Shown here: positions 1 to 6,267 of the stretch, piece after piece
How the letters are laid out: each line of letters starts with the position of its first letter
Position numbering within the stretch: the first letter of the stretch is position 1
From: Syntrophaceae bacterium UBA3084
Lineage (GTDB): Bacteria; Desulfobacterota; Syntrophia; Syntrophales; UBA6807
Reading direction: 5' to 3'
Length of the DNA: 13,864 bases
Assembly (NCBI GenBank): GCA_002367335.1
Contig: DFBI01000213.1
Coordinates: forward strand, 1-13,864
The notes under the pieces: generated by a model
Database searches by the model: none
Told to the model about the DNA's origin: nothing
Seen by the model: only the letters and a program-made list of their open reading frames with translations
Translations under genes and position numbers: made by a program

Positions 1-2
1 AG

Positions 3-515
3 TCATCTACTGTTATGATAAGACAGGACGGTACGAAACTGATGATTTACAATCCAGAATCCAGCGATATGATTGCCGAGCACGATATTTGCGAGGGCAA
101 AGGGCATATCATAAAAAATACAAACCATTATCGTGATCATCGAAAACGCATAAAGGATCTTGAAGAGGATATAACCGGGATTGTTGGAAATGAGCTTGGG
201 CAAAAGCTTTGTACTGTTTTAAAGGCTTCATCTCCTAAAATCTACAGAGATCAGTTCACAGGATTAATCAAAGTTATAAAACAGCATTCTGACAAACAGG
301 ATATCGATAATCCCCTTGGCCTATTGGTTGAGAGACCCCGTCTTACAGTTACGTTCATAAGAGACTATCTGGAGGCTTTTTATAGCAACAGGGAACATAT
401 GTCCTTCTCATGGCCGGATAATCAAGATCGTTGCTTCGATGCATTGAGCAGGTATAGTATAGTGTCGATATCAGGATCTCACAACAAGGAGGTTACAGCG
501 CATGAACACACTTGA
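3..515 (+). CDS. istA: IS21 transposase IstA, C-terminal part (5' truncated by window)
   Basis: The reading frame is open from the first bases of the window (frame 3) to a TGA at 513-515. It is the C-terminal part of an IS21 transposase, downstream of the DDE catalytic core. Recognisable features are the small beta-barrel-like segment around the MIYNPES motif, followed by the N-T-N-H-Y-R-D-H motif that in IstA proteins is usually written NTNHRRD. The remainder is a helical C-terminal tail. The catalytic residues are upstream of the window. It overlaps istB by 14 bp, as is usual in this family, where IstA and IstB are made from one transcript and act together. The family call is firm. Nothing seen in this part suggests a broken gene. 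Confidence 0.85.
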   Translation, partial: SSTVMIRQDGTKLMIYNPESSDMIAEHDICEGKGHIIKNTNHYRDHRKRIKDLEEDITGIVGNELGQKLCTVLKASSPKIYRDQFTGLIKVIKQHSDKQDIDNPLGLLVERPRLTVTFIRDYLEAFYSNREHMSFSWPDNQDRCFDALSRYSIVSISGSHNKEVTAHEHT

Positions 516-1245
516 AACAGTCATAAATAAATATAACTCTCTGCGCTTTAACTCCATCGCAGAGTCTCTGGAAATGCTGGTCAGCCAGGCTGAAGACAAT
601 GAAACCTCTTATCTGCAGTTCGCGGATATGCTTGCAAGCCATGAGCTGAGTAAAAGGGATGAAAACAGAGTTAATCTCAACATGAAGCGGGCCGGGTTCC
701 CAGTTAAAAAACAGATTGAAGAGTTTGATTTTGTATCCCAGACTACTATTACAAAAAAACAGATCAATCGGCTGCTTGATTTTTCTTATATCGACAACCG
801 TGAAAATATCGTTTTTATCGGGCCTCCTGGTGTCGGCAAAACTCATCTGGCCATCGGTATCAGCTACAAATCGGTCCATGCCGGATACAAGGTTCTGTTT
901 ACTACAGCCCTGGAACTGATTGAGATGCTTGATCTTGCTGAAGCAAAAGGAGAATTGAAAAAGAGAATCAATACAATATCAAAGTTCGACACACTTGTAA
1001 TTGATGAGCTGGGATATCTGCCTATGAACAAACAAAGCATGTTCAATTTCTTCCAGCTGATAAATGCTCTGTATGAGTATCGCTCTATTATCATCACTAC
1101 AAACAAGGACTTTACGAACTGGGGTGACTTTTTCTTTGATGACAATGTAGCCGTTCCGATTGTAGACCGCATTATCCATCATTCACATATTTTTATGATG
1201 GGCGGAGAAAGCTATCGGCTGAAACAAAAAATTAACATAAACTAA
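502..1245 (+). CDS. istB: IS21 helper ATPase IstB
   Basis: This 247-residue protein is an AAA+ ATPase of the DnaC/IstB type. It stimulates IstA and helps choose the target by remodelling DNA in an ATP-dependent manner. The N-terminal 100 residues are the helical domain that contacts DNA and IstA. Walker A is GPPGVGKT at 107-114, Walker B is LVIDELG at 165-171, and a sensor-1 stretch TTN is at 199-201. The motif VDRI at 221-224 carries a likely arginine finger. Length is normal for IstB (about 250 residues). The start is the ATG at 502, preceded by AAGGAGG at 486-492. It overlaps the end of istA by 14 bp, which suggests translational coupling. No frameshift or missing motif is seen, so the protein looks functional. 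Confidence 0.95.
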   Translation: MNTLETVINKYNSLRFNSIAESLEMLVSQAEDNETSYLQFADMLASHELSKRDENRVNLNMKRAGFPVKKQIEEFDFVSQTTITKKQINRLLDFSYIDNRENIVFIGPPGVGKTHLAIGISYKSVHAGYKVLFTTALELIEMLDLAEAKGELKKRINTISKFDTLVIDELGYLPMNKQSMFNFFQLINALYEYRSIIITTNKDFTNWGDFFFDDNVAVPIVDRIIHHSHIFMMGGESYRLKQKININ

Positions 1246-1255
1246 GGCAGGGGGT

Positions 1256-1304
1256 GGGTCAGTTTTATTGTCCGCTACTGGGTCAGTTTTATTGTCCATT
1301 GACA
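1256..1304 (+). repeat. IS21 right end: two 18-bp direct repeats and terminal CA
   Basis: The 18-mer GGGTCAGTTTTATTGTCC occurs at 1256-1273 and again, identical, at 1280-1297, a period of 24 bp. IS21 elements carry such repeated transposase-binding sites inside each end. The element would finish at 1304 with ...CCATTGACA, giving an outer end that reads TGTCAATGG in the inward direction. The last six bases are a perfect -35 hexamer TTGACA pointing outward. In IS21 the right end is known to supply a -35 box when two copies abut. No suitable -10 hexamer lies at 16-19 bp in the flanking DNA here. Confidence 0.82.
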
Positions 1305-1601
1305 GTTGTCAAAAATGCGCGGCATTAGAATATTCCTTTAAAATAACTGAGAAAAAATTTGATTGTTTCTCCGGCATTCACTTCTGATGTGTACTCCATG
1401 GCATATATAAAACCGTAGAACAGGAAATGCAAGGAATTTCAATAACTCATATAATTCTTATTTGACTTATCTCCTATTTGTGGTTAGCTTCAAGCCATGA
1501 CTACGAATCTCAACTCTGATCTGCTGATTGTTGCCGAAGGCTTCGCGCCGGCAACAACGTTGGCATTCGGGCCAAATGTGTGAAGGACATCTTTATGAAC
1601 A
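1305..1601. other. Non-coding region between IS21 and the ERCC4 gene, with one strong hairpin
   Basis: No gene with a convincing start and codon pattern is seen in these 297 bp. The one clear structure is a perfect 9-bp inverted repeat at 1528-1536 and 1549-1557 (TTGTTGCCG / CGGCAACAA) with a 12-base loop. It lies about 45 bp beyond the stop of the minus-strand gene ending at 1602. It could end that transcript, although no T-run follows on the minus strand. The first bases after the IS end (TTGACAGTTGTCAA, 1299-1312) form a small palindrome across the junction. Confidence 0.5.
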
Positions 1602-2672
1602 CTATCGGGGCTTTGACCAGTAGCTTTTTTTGCCCCTTCCGTGGGGTTGTATGATTCCTTCTTTTTTCATGTCTCGCAGTACTCTCCGGAAGGTCGATTC
1701 GGGGACGTTGGGGAATGTTTCTCGTATCATTGCGATGGTAAATTCGATGGGAAATTCGTTTTCTATGCTCTCTCTTAGATCATAATAGCTGCCTCCGCTC
1801 GTTTCAGGCGTTTTCCCGTAGCGTGTCAAGACTTCGGAGACTTTATGGTGAGGTATGTCTTCTTGATGGGCCGTGGTTGATGTGAAGAACTGGAAGGTCC
1901 ATTCCCGGGCAAGCTTGCGGTTTCCGGCAAAGACAATTGATAAATTTGGGTGAAAGGCATGTAACTCAGCGATTGCTTTTGATGTAAAGGCTGGAGGATA
2001 GTATTTCATCTTGCCGGGATTCAGAAAATCGGAGTAGTTGGCTTCAATTACCAGGGCGGTATGACGGTACGCCTCAAGCTCGCTCAACTGCTGGTGGAAG
2101 ATAGACATCCTGCCGAATTCGGCTAAGAGATTATCAAGGGTCTTTCTCTCCACCAATGCCACGATTCTGTTGTCTTCTTTTAATGCGTAGTCGCCGACAG
2201 GAAGCGGCTCTCTCTCAACAGTGCTGGTGGGGAAACGCCATGGATATCGTTCACCAGAGTCGATTGCGATTGTGAGTTCGCTCTTCGTATAAGTCGAAAG
2301 TTTGACCCTGGGTTTTCGTTCTTTCAGACCCCGCTCGGTACGCCAGAATATCTGTTCGTATTCGCCCTCCCTGGATTTATACTTTTTAGTGAGGAAAAGA
2401 AAATCGCACCGTTTGTTCTTAGGTCTGTCGAGGACGACAGCGAGCCGTTTGCCGTAACGTCTGAGAGAAACGACGGGTACCCGCTCAATTTCTTCAATAA
2501 TCCAGCGTAACCCGTCATCCTCTTCCCGCATACAGAACACATGTCCCTTCTGCCCTGGCCATCTTTCCTGCACTCGCAGACGGAGGAGCGTCCTTCCGTC
2601 CTGCCGGATGGTCAGGAGATAGGGGAACTTAATGTCGTCTATCGATTCCAGTATCCAGAGTGTGTTCATCAT
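1602..2672 (-). CDS. ERCC4-domain (XPF/MUS81-type) nuclease with C-terminal winged helix
   Basis: This 356-residue protein has three parts. Residues 1-125 are an unassigned beta-rich N-terminal region. Residues about 132-265 form an ERCC4 nuclease domain: D138, the GER triad at 140-142, GD at 160-161, then VERK at 174-177 and D180. These match the GD-Xn-ERK-Xn-D signature that binds metal in XPF, MUS81 and Hef. Residues about 275-350 look like a winged helix, with a recognition-helix segment PESTFRRVLRDMKKEGII and a basic wing. No helicase domain and no tandem helix-hairpin-helix is evident, unlike archaeal Hef/XPF. It is therefore probably a DNA structure- or sequence-directed nuclease; the substrate is unknown. 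Two ATGs stand at the start (2672 and 2669). No good ribosome site precedes them, but the upstream nucleotidyltransferase gene stops only 10 bp away, so translation is probably coupled. It is the last gene of the five-gene cassette. Confidence 0.82.
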   Translation of the reverse strand: MMNTLWILESIDDIKFPYLLTIRQDGRTLLRLRVQERWPGQKGHVFCMREEDDGLRWIIEEIERVPVVSLRRYGKRLAVVLDRPKNKRCDFLFLTKKYKSREGEYEQIFWRTERGLKERKPRVKLSTYTKSELTIAIDSGERYPWRFPTSTVEREPLPVGDYALKEDNRIVALVERKTLDNLLAEFGRMSIFHQQLSELEAYRHTALVIEANYSDFLNPGKMKYYPPAFTSKAIAELHAFHPNLSIVFAGNRKLAREWTFQFFTSTTAHQEDIPHHKVSEVLTRYGKTPETSGGSYYDLRESIENEFPIEFTIAMIRETFPNVPESTFRRVLRDMKKEGIIQPHGRGKKSYWSKPR

Positions 2673-2682
2673 AGTATATCGA

Positions 2683-3237
2683 TTATGTTTCCCTTAATAT
2701 TTTCTCAAAGGTTTTAAGAAACTCTTTTCTCTCAGAGGATAGATCAAATTCCTTCAGCCATTCTTGTATATACCGGATGTCGATGTCGGGATTTTTTAGA
2801 AGAACAGTCCTCACATCCTCAATATCTCTGGGTCTGCCTGCGAAGATTTTATGGATTATAAGATCTTCAATCGATGCAAAATTGATCTCCTGATCCAGTA
2901 TCTTTACCTTTTTTGACCTTTTAATCGCTTCCGTTTCATACGTTGTGAATGAAAAGATGAAATCTATTCTTATACCGGTGGTTTCATCTAAGGCTGGCAG
3001 TACCATTGTTTGCCTGACGAATGATTCTGTGTCTTCAGGGAGTGGTTTGAGGGTAAGTTCTTGTAAAATGGCAAGAAGTTTATCAAGATGGTCTGTGTTT
3101 ACACCCAGAGTAACGTCAATATCTCTTGTAAGACGAGGTTCTCCGTAGAGCAATAAAGCCTGCCCCCCGATGATCATGTAGGGAAGGTTATGTTTGTTGA
3201 GAGACGCACCTATTCTGGAAAGGATTTTTTCAAACAT
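2683..3237 (-). CDS. Nucleotidyltransferase, AbiEii/MNT-like
   Basis: This 184-residue protein is a minimal nucleotidyltransferase of the pol-beta superfamily. The N-terminal half shows the GG motif at 24-25, then the paired acids D39 and D41 in TRDIDVTL. A third carboxylate, D92, lies in a beta strand (IRIDFIF). A helical C-terminal segment follows with H129-K130 and an R-P-R-D-I-E-D motif at 135-141 typical of AbiEii-like proteins. AbiEii-type and MNT-type enzymes transfer nucleotides to tRNA or to partner proteins and act as toxins or antitoxins; which applies here is not visible. The ATG start is preceded by GAAGG about 10 bp away. The first 28 bp overlap the end of the 73-residue gene upstream, so the two are probably translated as a pair. 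No HEPN gene is adjacent. Confidence 0.8.
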   Translation of the reverse strand: MFEKILSRIGASLNKHNLPYMIIGGQALLLYGEPRLTRDIDVTLGVNTDHLDKLLAILQELTLKPLPEDTESFVRQTMVLPALDETTGIRIDFIFSFTTYETEAIKRSKKVKILDQEINFASIEDLIIHKIFAGRPRDIEDVRTVLLKNPDIDIRYIQEWLKEFDLSSERKEFLKTFEKILRET

Positions 3238-3431
3238 GAATTGAGTACCTTCGCGATTCTTACATCCACATCTATTTCCTCTAATGGGTCTTTGGGAGGA
3301 AGAATGCCGAGTCTAAGCCCTTCATTCCACATAGCTGTAAAGAGCTTCATGGAGTGTTCAAAAGTCAGTTTCCCTTCTTCTCTGATAAAGCTGTCCTCGA
3401 ATTTTCTGAATAGTGCAGGGTCTTTTATCAT
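3210..3431 (-). CDS. Small conserved-looking protein paired with the nucleotidyltransferase
   Basis: This 73-residue protein has no function I can assign. It is charged and predicted largely helical, with segments around FRKFEDSFIREEGKLTFEHS and MKLFTAMWNEGLRLGILPPK. No signal peptide, membrane segment or zinc motif is seen. The start ATG has a GGA 8 bp upstream. Its stop (TAG, 3210-3212) lies 28 bp inside the nucleotidyltransferase gene, and its start is only 15 bp from the end of the PIN gene. This places it firmly within the operon and suggests it partners the nucleotidyltransferase, for example as an antitoxin or regulatory subunit. The overlap and its long open frame argue that it is real. 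The partner role is inference. Confidence 0.7.
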   Translation of the reverse strand: MIKDPALFRKFEDSFIREEGKLTFEHSMKLFTAMWNEGLRLGILPPKDPLEEIDVDVRIAKVLNSCLKKSFPE

Positions 3432-3446
3432 TTTTATTTTCCAATT

Positions 3447-3857
3447 TTACAAAGTCTCGGTAAACGCTTTTAATTTTTTCATATCTTTATCGAAGGAAAC
3501 AACGACCTTAGCAGGAGATGATCTCGCTGCGAGGATACAATCTATGATATCGGCATTTGAGTTTTCGTATTTTAGCAGAGCATATAGGATCTCCGACCTG
3601 TCAGGATTTGCAATGCCGGAAAAATTTAATATCCTGCTTAACTTGTCTACAATCTCGGGCTTTGGAATCTGGTAATATTTGTCCATCACATAGATGCATT
3701 CAACAATAACAACATCCAATATCTCGGCCTTTTTTACCCCTTTAGAAACATCAAGCATAAGGGCTTCCGCTTTAGGACTGAATTCTGCGTAATCATCTAA
3801 TAGATATCTGATGATAATATTAGTATCAATTAGATAGACCTTCTCCGGCAGCTTCAT
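3447..3857 (-). CDS. PIN-domain ribonuclease, VapC-like toxin
   Basis: This protein of 136 residues covers a whole PIN domain. Counting from the ATG at 3857, the acidic metal ligands are D11 (in LIDTN), E53 (in VVIVECIYV), D103 and D106 (in NADIIDCILAA) and D123 (in SFDKDM). PIN toxins cleave RNA, usually tRNA or rRNA, and are held inactive by a cognate antitoxin. The adjacent AbrB-type gene, whose end overlaps this start by 32 bp, is the expected antitoxin. The ATG at 3857 has AAGGAG ten bases upstream and is preferred. A TTG at 3863 in the same frame would add two residues but stands only four bases from that site. Length is typical of VapC (130-140 residues). All catalytic acids are present, so it should be active. 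Confidence 0.9.
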   Translation of the reverse strand: MKLPEKVYLIDTNIIIRYLLDDYAEFSPKAEALMLDVSKGVKKAEILDVVIVECIYVMDKYYQIPKPEIVDKLSRILNFSGIANPDRSEILYALLKYENSNADIIDCILAARSSPAKVVVSFDKDMKKLKAFTETL

Positions 3858-4089
3858 CTGCAACTTTCTCCTTAATTTTTCCCCTTATTTCATTCAGAGG
3901 AACATATTCCCTGGCATATTTTTTAAGACTTCCCGCCAGAATATCTGCCCGTGATCCAGGAATCCCTTTAAGCTTAACGTCACCCTCTTCAACTAAAAAC
4001 AATACTCCACCCTCTTTTTCTATCTTTAATTTTTCCCTTATAGGCTTGGGTATCGTTACCTGACCCTTTTTTGATATTTTAGCGTACAT
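3826..4089 (-). CDS. AbrB/SpoVT-type antitoxin and repressor (VapB/MazE-like)
   Basis: This 87-residue protein begins with a swapped-hairpin AbrB domain: the motif ISKKGQVTIPKPIREKLKI at 5-23 is diagnostic, and LFLVEEGDVKLKGI completes the barrel. The C-terminal 40 residues are helical and charged and would wrap the PIN toxin. In such modules the AbrB domain binds the operon's own promoter as a dimer and represses it, more strongly in complex with the toxin. The start ATG has an excellent GAGGTG site 5 bases upstream. It is the first gene of the cassette, with a near-consensus promoter 41-69 bases upstream. The end overlaps the PIN gene, keeping antitoxin and toxin synthesis coupled. Confidence 0.9.
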   Translation of the reverse strand: MYAKISKKGQVTIPKPIREKLKIEKEGGVLFLVEEGDVKLKGIPGSRADILAGSLKKYAREYVPLNEIRGKIKEKVADEAAGEGLSN

Positions 4090-4129
4090 TTTGTCACCTC
4101 ACCTACTATACTAACATTCCCTACTTTTT

Positions 4130-4158
4130 TATATATCTTTACTTGTAATCTTTGTCAA
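4130..4158 (-). promoter_or_regulatory. Sigma-70-type promoter of the AbrB-PIN cassette
   Basis: Read on the minus strand there is a perfect -35 box TTGACA (4158-4153), a 17-bp spacer and a -10 box TATATA (4135-4130). Transcription would begin near 4123 and leave a short leader of about 35 bases before the AbrB start. The -35 box abuts the stop codon of the glycosyltransferase gene (4160). No terminator separates the two genes, so read-through from upstream is also possible. The AbrB protein probably binds here, but no clear palindromic operator is visible. Confidence 0.72.
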
Positions 4159-4159
4159 A

Positions 4160-5461
4160 CTAAATCTCACCAATAATTTCCTTCCGTTCTCCTAAGTAAA
4201 GACCGAGTAGATAGGGCTTCTGGGACAGAAAGGCCATCGCATCACTCTTTATCTCTTCTTCAGCATAGGCAATGCTATAGCGCCAGGTCTGGTAGTCAAA
4301 GGTGATGCTCCGAGCAAAATAAAGGGGCTTGAGGACGTTGATGATCTCTCTTCTTGACTCCTCCGTACCTCTGCCGAACAGATAAAGAAGAGAATAGACA
4401 ATCTGAGACCATAGCATGATGTCTATATTGTAATTGTCCATCAAGAACATACCATGGACCTTCTGGTAGCAATATGGGCTCACGTGCCATTTAACGAGTT
4501 CATGATATTTTTTATATTCCTCTCGACAATTCTCCTTAAGCTTCAAGACATCAATTTTGAATGATTGTGGTTCCAGCATCTTCTGCAAACCGTAACACTC
4601 AACCTGGCGGATCTCTGTCTGCCACAGGGTCTCCTGGCTCGGTTGCAACCAGGCCTCCAGCCATTTTTCTTTATTCGCAACTATAGTAGCAAAAAGTGTA
4701 TAGATGACTTCTTCAAACATCTGACCAAGCTTAGGGGCACTGGCATTGTGAATCTTGGTTCCCAGCCCCGCCTGGCAGACCTTGAAGCCACCGAACAGGG
4801 CATTGAGACTCATAAAGATGTCGATTCCGTACTGCCGTGTCATATCACTCCACGGCTGTTCCAGCCAGTAAGAACAAAGCCTCGGAGAGAAGGCAAAATC
4901 ACCACCTATAGGTTGGCGTAAATCGAAACCTGTCAGGGAAAAGACGAGAGGATAACAGAGGTGATTCGTGATAGTCCCATCGAACTGGTGCCTCGAATAG
5001 AGAGGAGTCACGAAATCGGAACCGTTCCGGATGGGATATCCGAGATACTTTATCCACTCCGGCTCGATAGAACGAAGGTCTGCATCAACAACAATAGCAA
5101 CCTTAACATCCGCCTCCCTGCAAAAATTGAAGAAGTTCCAGAAATTGTTTCCTTTCCCCTTAACTCCCTCGTCTGTGGTGATGTATTTCTTGGGAACAGG
5201 GGTCTCGACGGAGAGAAATGCCCCCTTAGTGTCATCGGGGCTGTGGTTGTCACAGTTGACAATAATGCTTCTTGCGTCAGGAAAATACTCGGAAAGACCT
5301 TTCCCTGCCATTTTGGCAACATGGCCGATTGTTTTTGATTCGTTATAAGATGGAATGCCAACGGCCACATCGTATTTCTCGCCCATATCTTTGTCTTCTT
5401 TCCAATTCCTGGATTTTTCAACAATGATAGATTTTCTGTCCCATGGCTGTGTTATGCTCAC
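4160..5461 (-). CDS. GT-A-fold glycosyltransferase, GT2/GT81-like
   Basis: This 433-residue soluble protein has an N-terminal GT-A domain. The motif VGIPSYNES is at 34-42, and NCDNHSPDDT at 69-78 marks the nucleotide-binding region. EGVKGKGNN at 98-106 and the metal-binding DAD at 126-128 (in VVDADLRS) follow. RQPIGGDFAFS at 182-192 and GIDIF at 212-216 resemble the acceptor-site motifs of glucosyl-3-phosphoglycerate and mannosylglycerate synthases. The C-terminal 180 residues are helical, and no membrane segment is seen. It may make a glyceroyl-type compatible solute, but the acceptor cannot be told from sequence. The annotated start is a GTG two bases after the upstream gene's stop with no ribosome site. 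An ATG at 5386, just before the fold begins, is a serious alternative. It appears to be in an operon with the kinase-like gene before it. Confidence 0.75.
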   Translation of the reverse strand: MSITQPWDRKSIIVEKSRNWKEDKDMGEKYDVAVGIPSYNESKTIGHVAKMAGKGLSEYFPDARSIIVNCDNHSPDDTKGAFLSVETPVPKKYITTDEGVKGKGNNFWNFFNFCREADVKVAIVVDADLRSIEPEWIKYLGYPIRNGSDFVTPLYSRHQFDGTITNHLCYPLVFSLTGFDLRQPIGGDFAFSPRLCSYWLEQPWSDMTRQYGIDIFMSLNALFGGFKVCQAGLGTKIHNASAPKLGQMFEEVIYTLFATIVANKEKWLEAWLQPSQETLWQTEIRQVECYGLQKMLEPQSFKIDVLKLKENCREEYKKYHELVKWHVSPYCYQKVHGMFLMDNYNIDIMLWSQIVYSLLYLFGRGTEESRREIINVLKPLYFARSITFDYQTWRYSIAYAEEEIKSDAMAFLSQKPYLLGLYLGERKEIIGEI

Positions 5462-5463
5462 GG

Positions 5464-6156
5464 TTACTGTGCAGACATCTTCAACTTGAGCGCAGTCTTT
5501 ACAATCTTTACAGCGGTATCGATACTAACATTTGCGGTATTTATCACAAGATCGTAATGCATGGGATCTGAGCAGTCGACATGGAAGTACTTTCTCACAA
5601 AGGCCATCCTGTCAGACTCCGCATTTATTACACATCGCCTTGCCTCTTCTTCAGAGACACCGAACTCACGTGATATATTCTTAACCCTCATCTCCAGCGG
5701 GGCAACGACCCTAACCTTGAGGGTTTTATCAGGTTGGAGGATAAAATTCGCCCCCCTGCCCAATATCACCGCGCGACCATGTTTTCCTATAGTTGCTATA
5801 ACCTTTATGAGGTGACTCAGATATTCATAATCCCAGAGGTGCCGTTCTCTTTCAAGGGCCTGTACAAGCTCATCCAGAATGGAACGTCCCTTCTCATCCA
5901 GAGTCCTGATCACTCTTTCACTCATGTTAGCACTTTTTGCCACTTCATCAATTATTTTACTACCGAACATATCAAGATTCAGTTGTTTAACAAGTTGACT
6001 GGCTACCATTCGGCCTTCACTGCCGGGCTCTCTTGAAACTGTTATCACAGGAGGTAGTGGCTCCTTTTTACTCTCCTTATCCATAATGCGCCACTTGCGA
6101 AACTGCTCTTCGACCAACTTTTCAACCGATAGCGGTGAACGTGATTTAGCATTCAT
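5464..6156 (-). CDS. Cytidylate kinase-like P-loop protein
   Basis: This 230-residue protein belongs to the cytidylate-kinase-like family that occurs beside the true Cmk. A 35-residue leader is followed by the modified P-loop VSREPGSEGRMVA at 40-52; classical kinases have GxxGxGKS/T here. LGRGANFIL at 132-140, the basic lid region R157-R190 and DPMHYDLVINT at 197-207 follow, the last a motif for NMP binding in this family. The nucleotide substrate of these paralogues is not established. The start ATG has AAGGAG eight bases upstream, so it is secure. It is two bases from the glycosyltransferase gene downstream, and the pair shares the promoter at 6202-6230. A supply of activated nucleotide for the transferase is conceivable but not shown. 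Confidence 0.85.
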   Translation of the reverse strand: MNAKSRSPLSVEKLVEEQFRKWRIMDKESKKEPLPPVITVSREPGSEGRMVASQLVKQLNLDMFGSKIIDEVAKSANMSERVIRTLDEKGRSILDELVQALERERHLWDYEYLSHLIKVIATIGKHGRAVILGRGANFILQPDKTLKVRVVAPLEMRVKNISREFGVSEEEARRCVINAESDRMAFVRKYFHVDCSDPMHYDLVINTANVSIDTAVKIVKTALKLKMSAQ

Positions 6157-6201
6157 AAGATCTCTCCTTCTATTTCTTGATTGTCTTTTTTTAGAATTGA
6201 G

Positions 6202-6230
6202 AATATACAGAGAAGTAATTTGCTAATCAA
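6202..6230 (-). promoter_or_regulatory. Sigma-70-type promoter for the kinase-like/glycosyltransferase pair
   Basis: On the minus strand a -35 box TTGATT (6230-6225) and a -10 box TATATT (6207-6202) are separated by exactly 17 bp. They lie in the 111-bp gap between the elongation factor P gene and the kinase-like gene, about 45 bases before the kinase-like start. The match is good but rests on two hexamers only. Confidence 0.5.
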
Positions 6231-6267
6231 GCAAAAAATCATTTTATATCTTTGACATAGCTGAAAC

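Larger units (their letters stand above)
1..1304 (+). mobile_element. IS21-family insertion sequence, right part only
   Basis: The segment holds the 3' part of istA, a complete istB that overlaps it, and a terminus ending in CA at 1304. Two copies of an 18-bp repeat lie just inside that end. Overlapping istA-istB plus multiple subterminal repeats is the defining layout of IS21 elements. The left end lies outside the window, so the target duplication cannot be checked. The sequence that follows 1304 (GTTGTC) would be the duplicated target if the boundary is right. The element is next to, and downstream of, the minus-strand cassette at 1602-4089. Confidence 0.88.

Noticed and set aside
493..1182. 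Several antisense ORFs within istB
   Set aside because: They are shadows of istB's codon pattern, with no family resemblance.
1299..1331. Functional hybrid promoter at the IS21 junction
   Set aside because: The -35 box is perfect, but the only -10-like hexamer (TAGAAT) is 21 bp away, too far for sigma-70.
1528..1575. Integron attC site
   Set aside because: The hairpin and the nearby AACGTTGG were suggestive, but the paired R/L box pattern and a neighbouring gene cassette boundary are missing.
1497..1583. 28-codon plus-strand ORF over the 1528-1557 hairpin
   Set aside because: No ribosome site, no similarity that I can recognise, and its middle is the inverted repeat itself.
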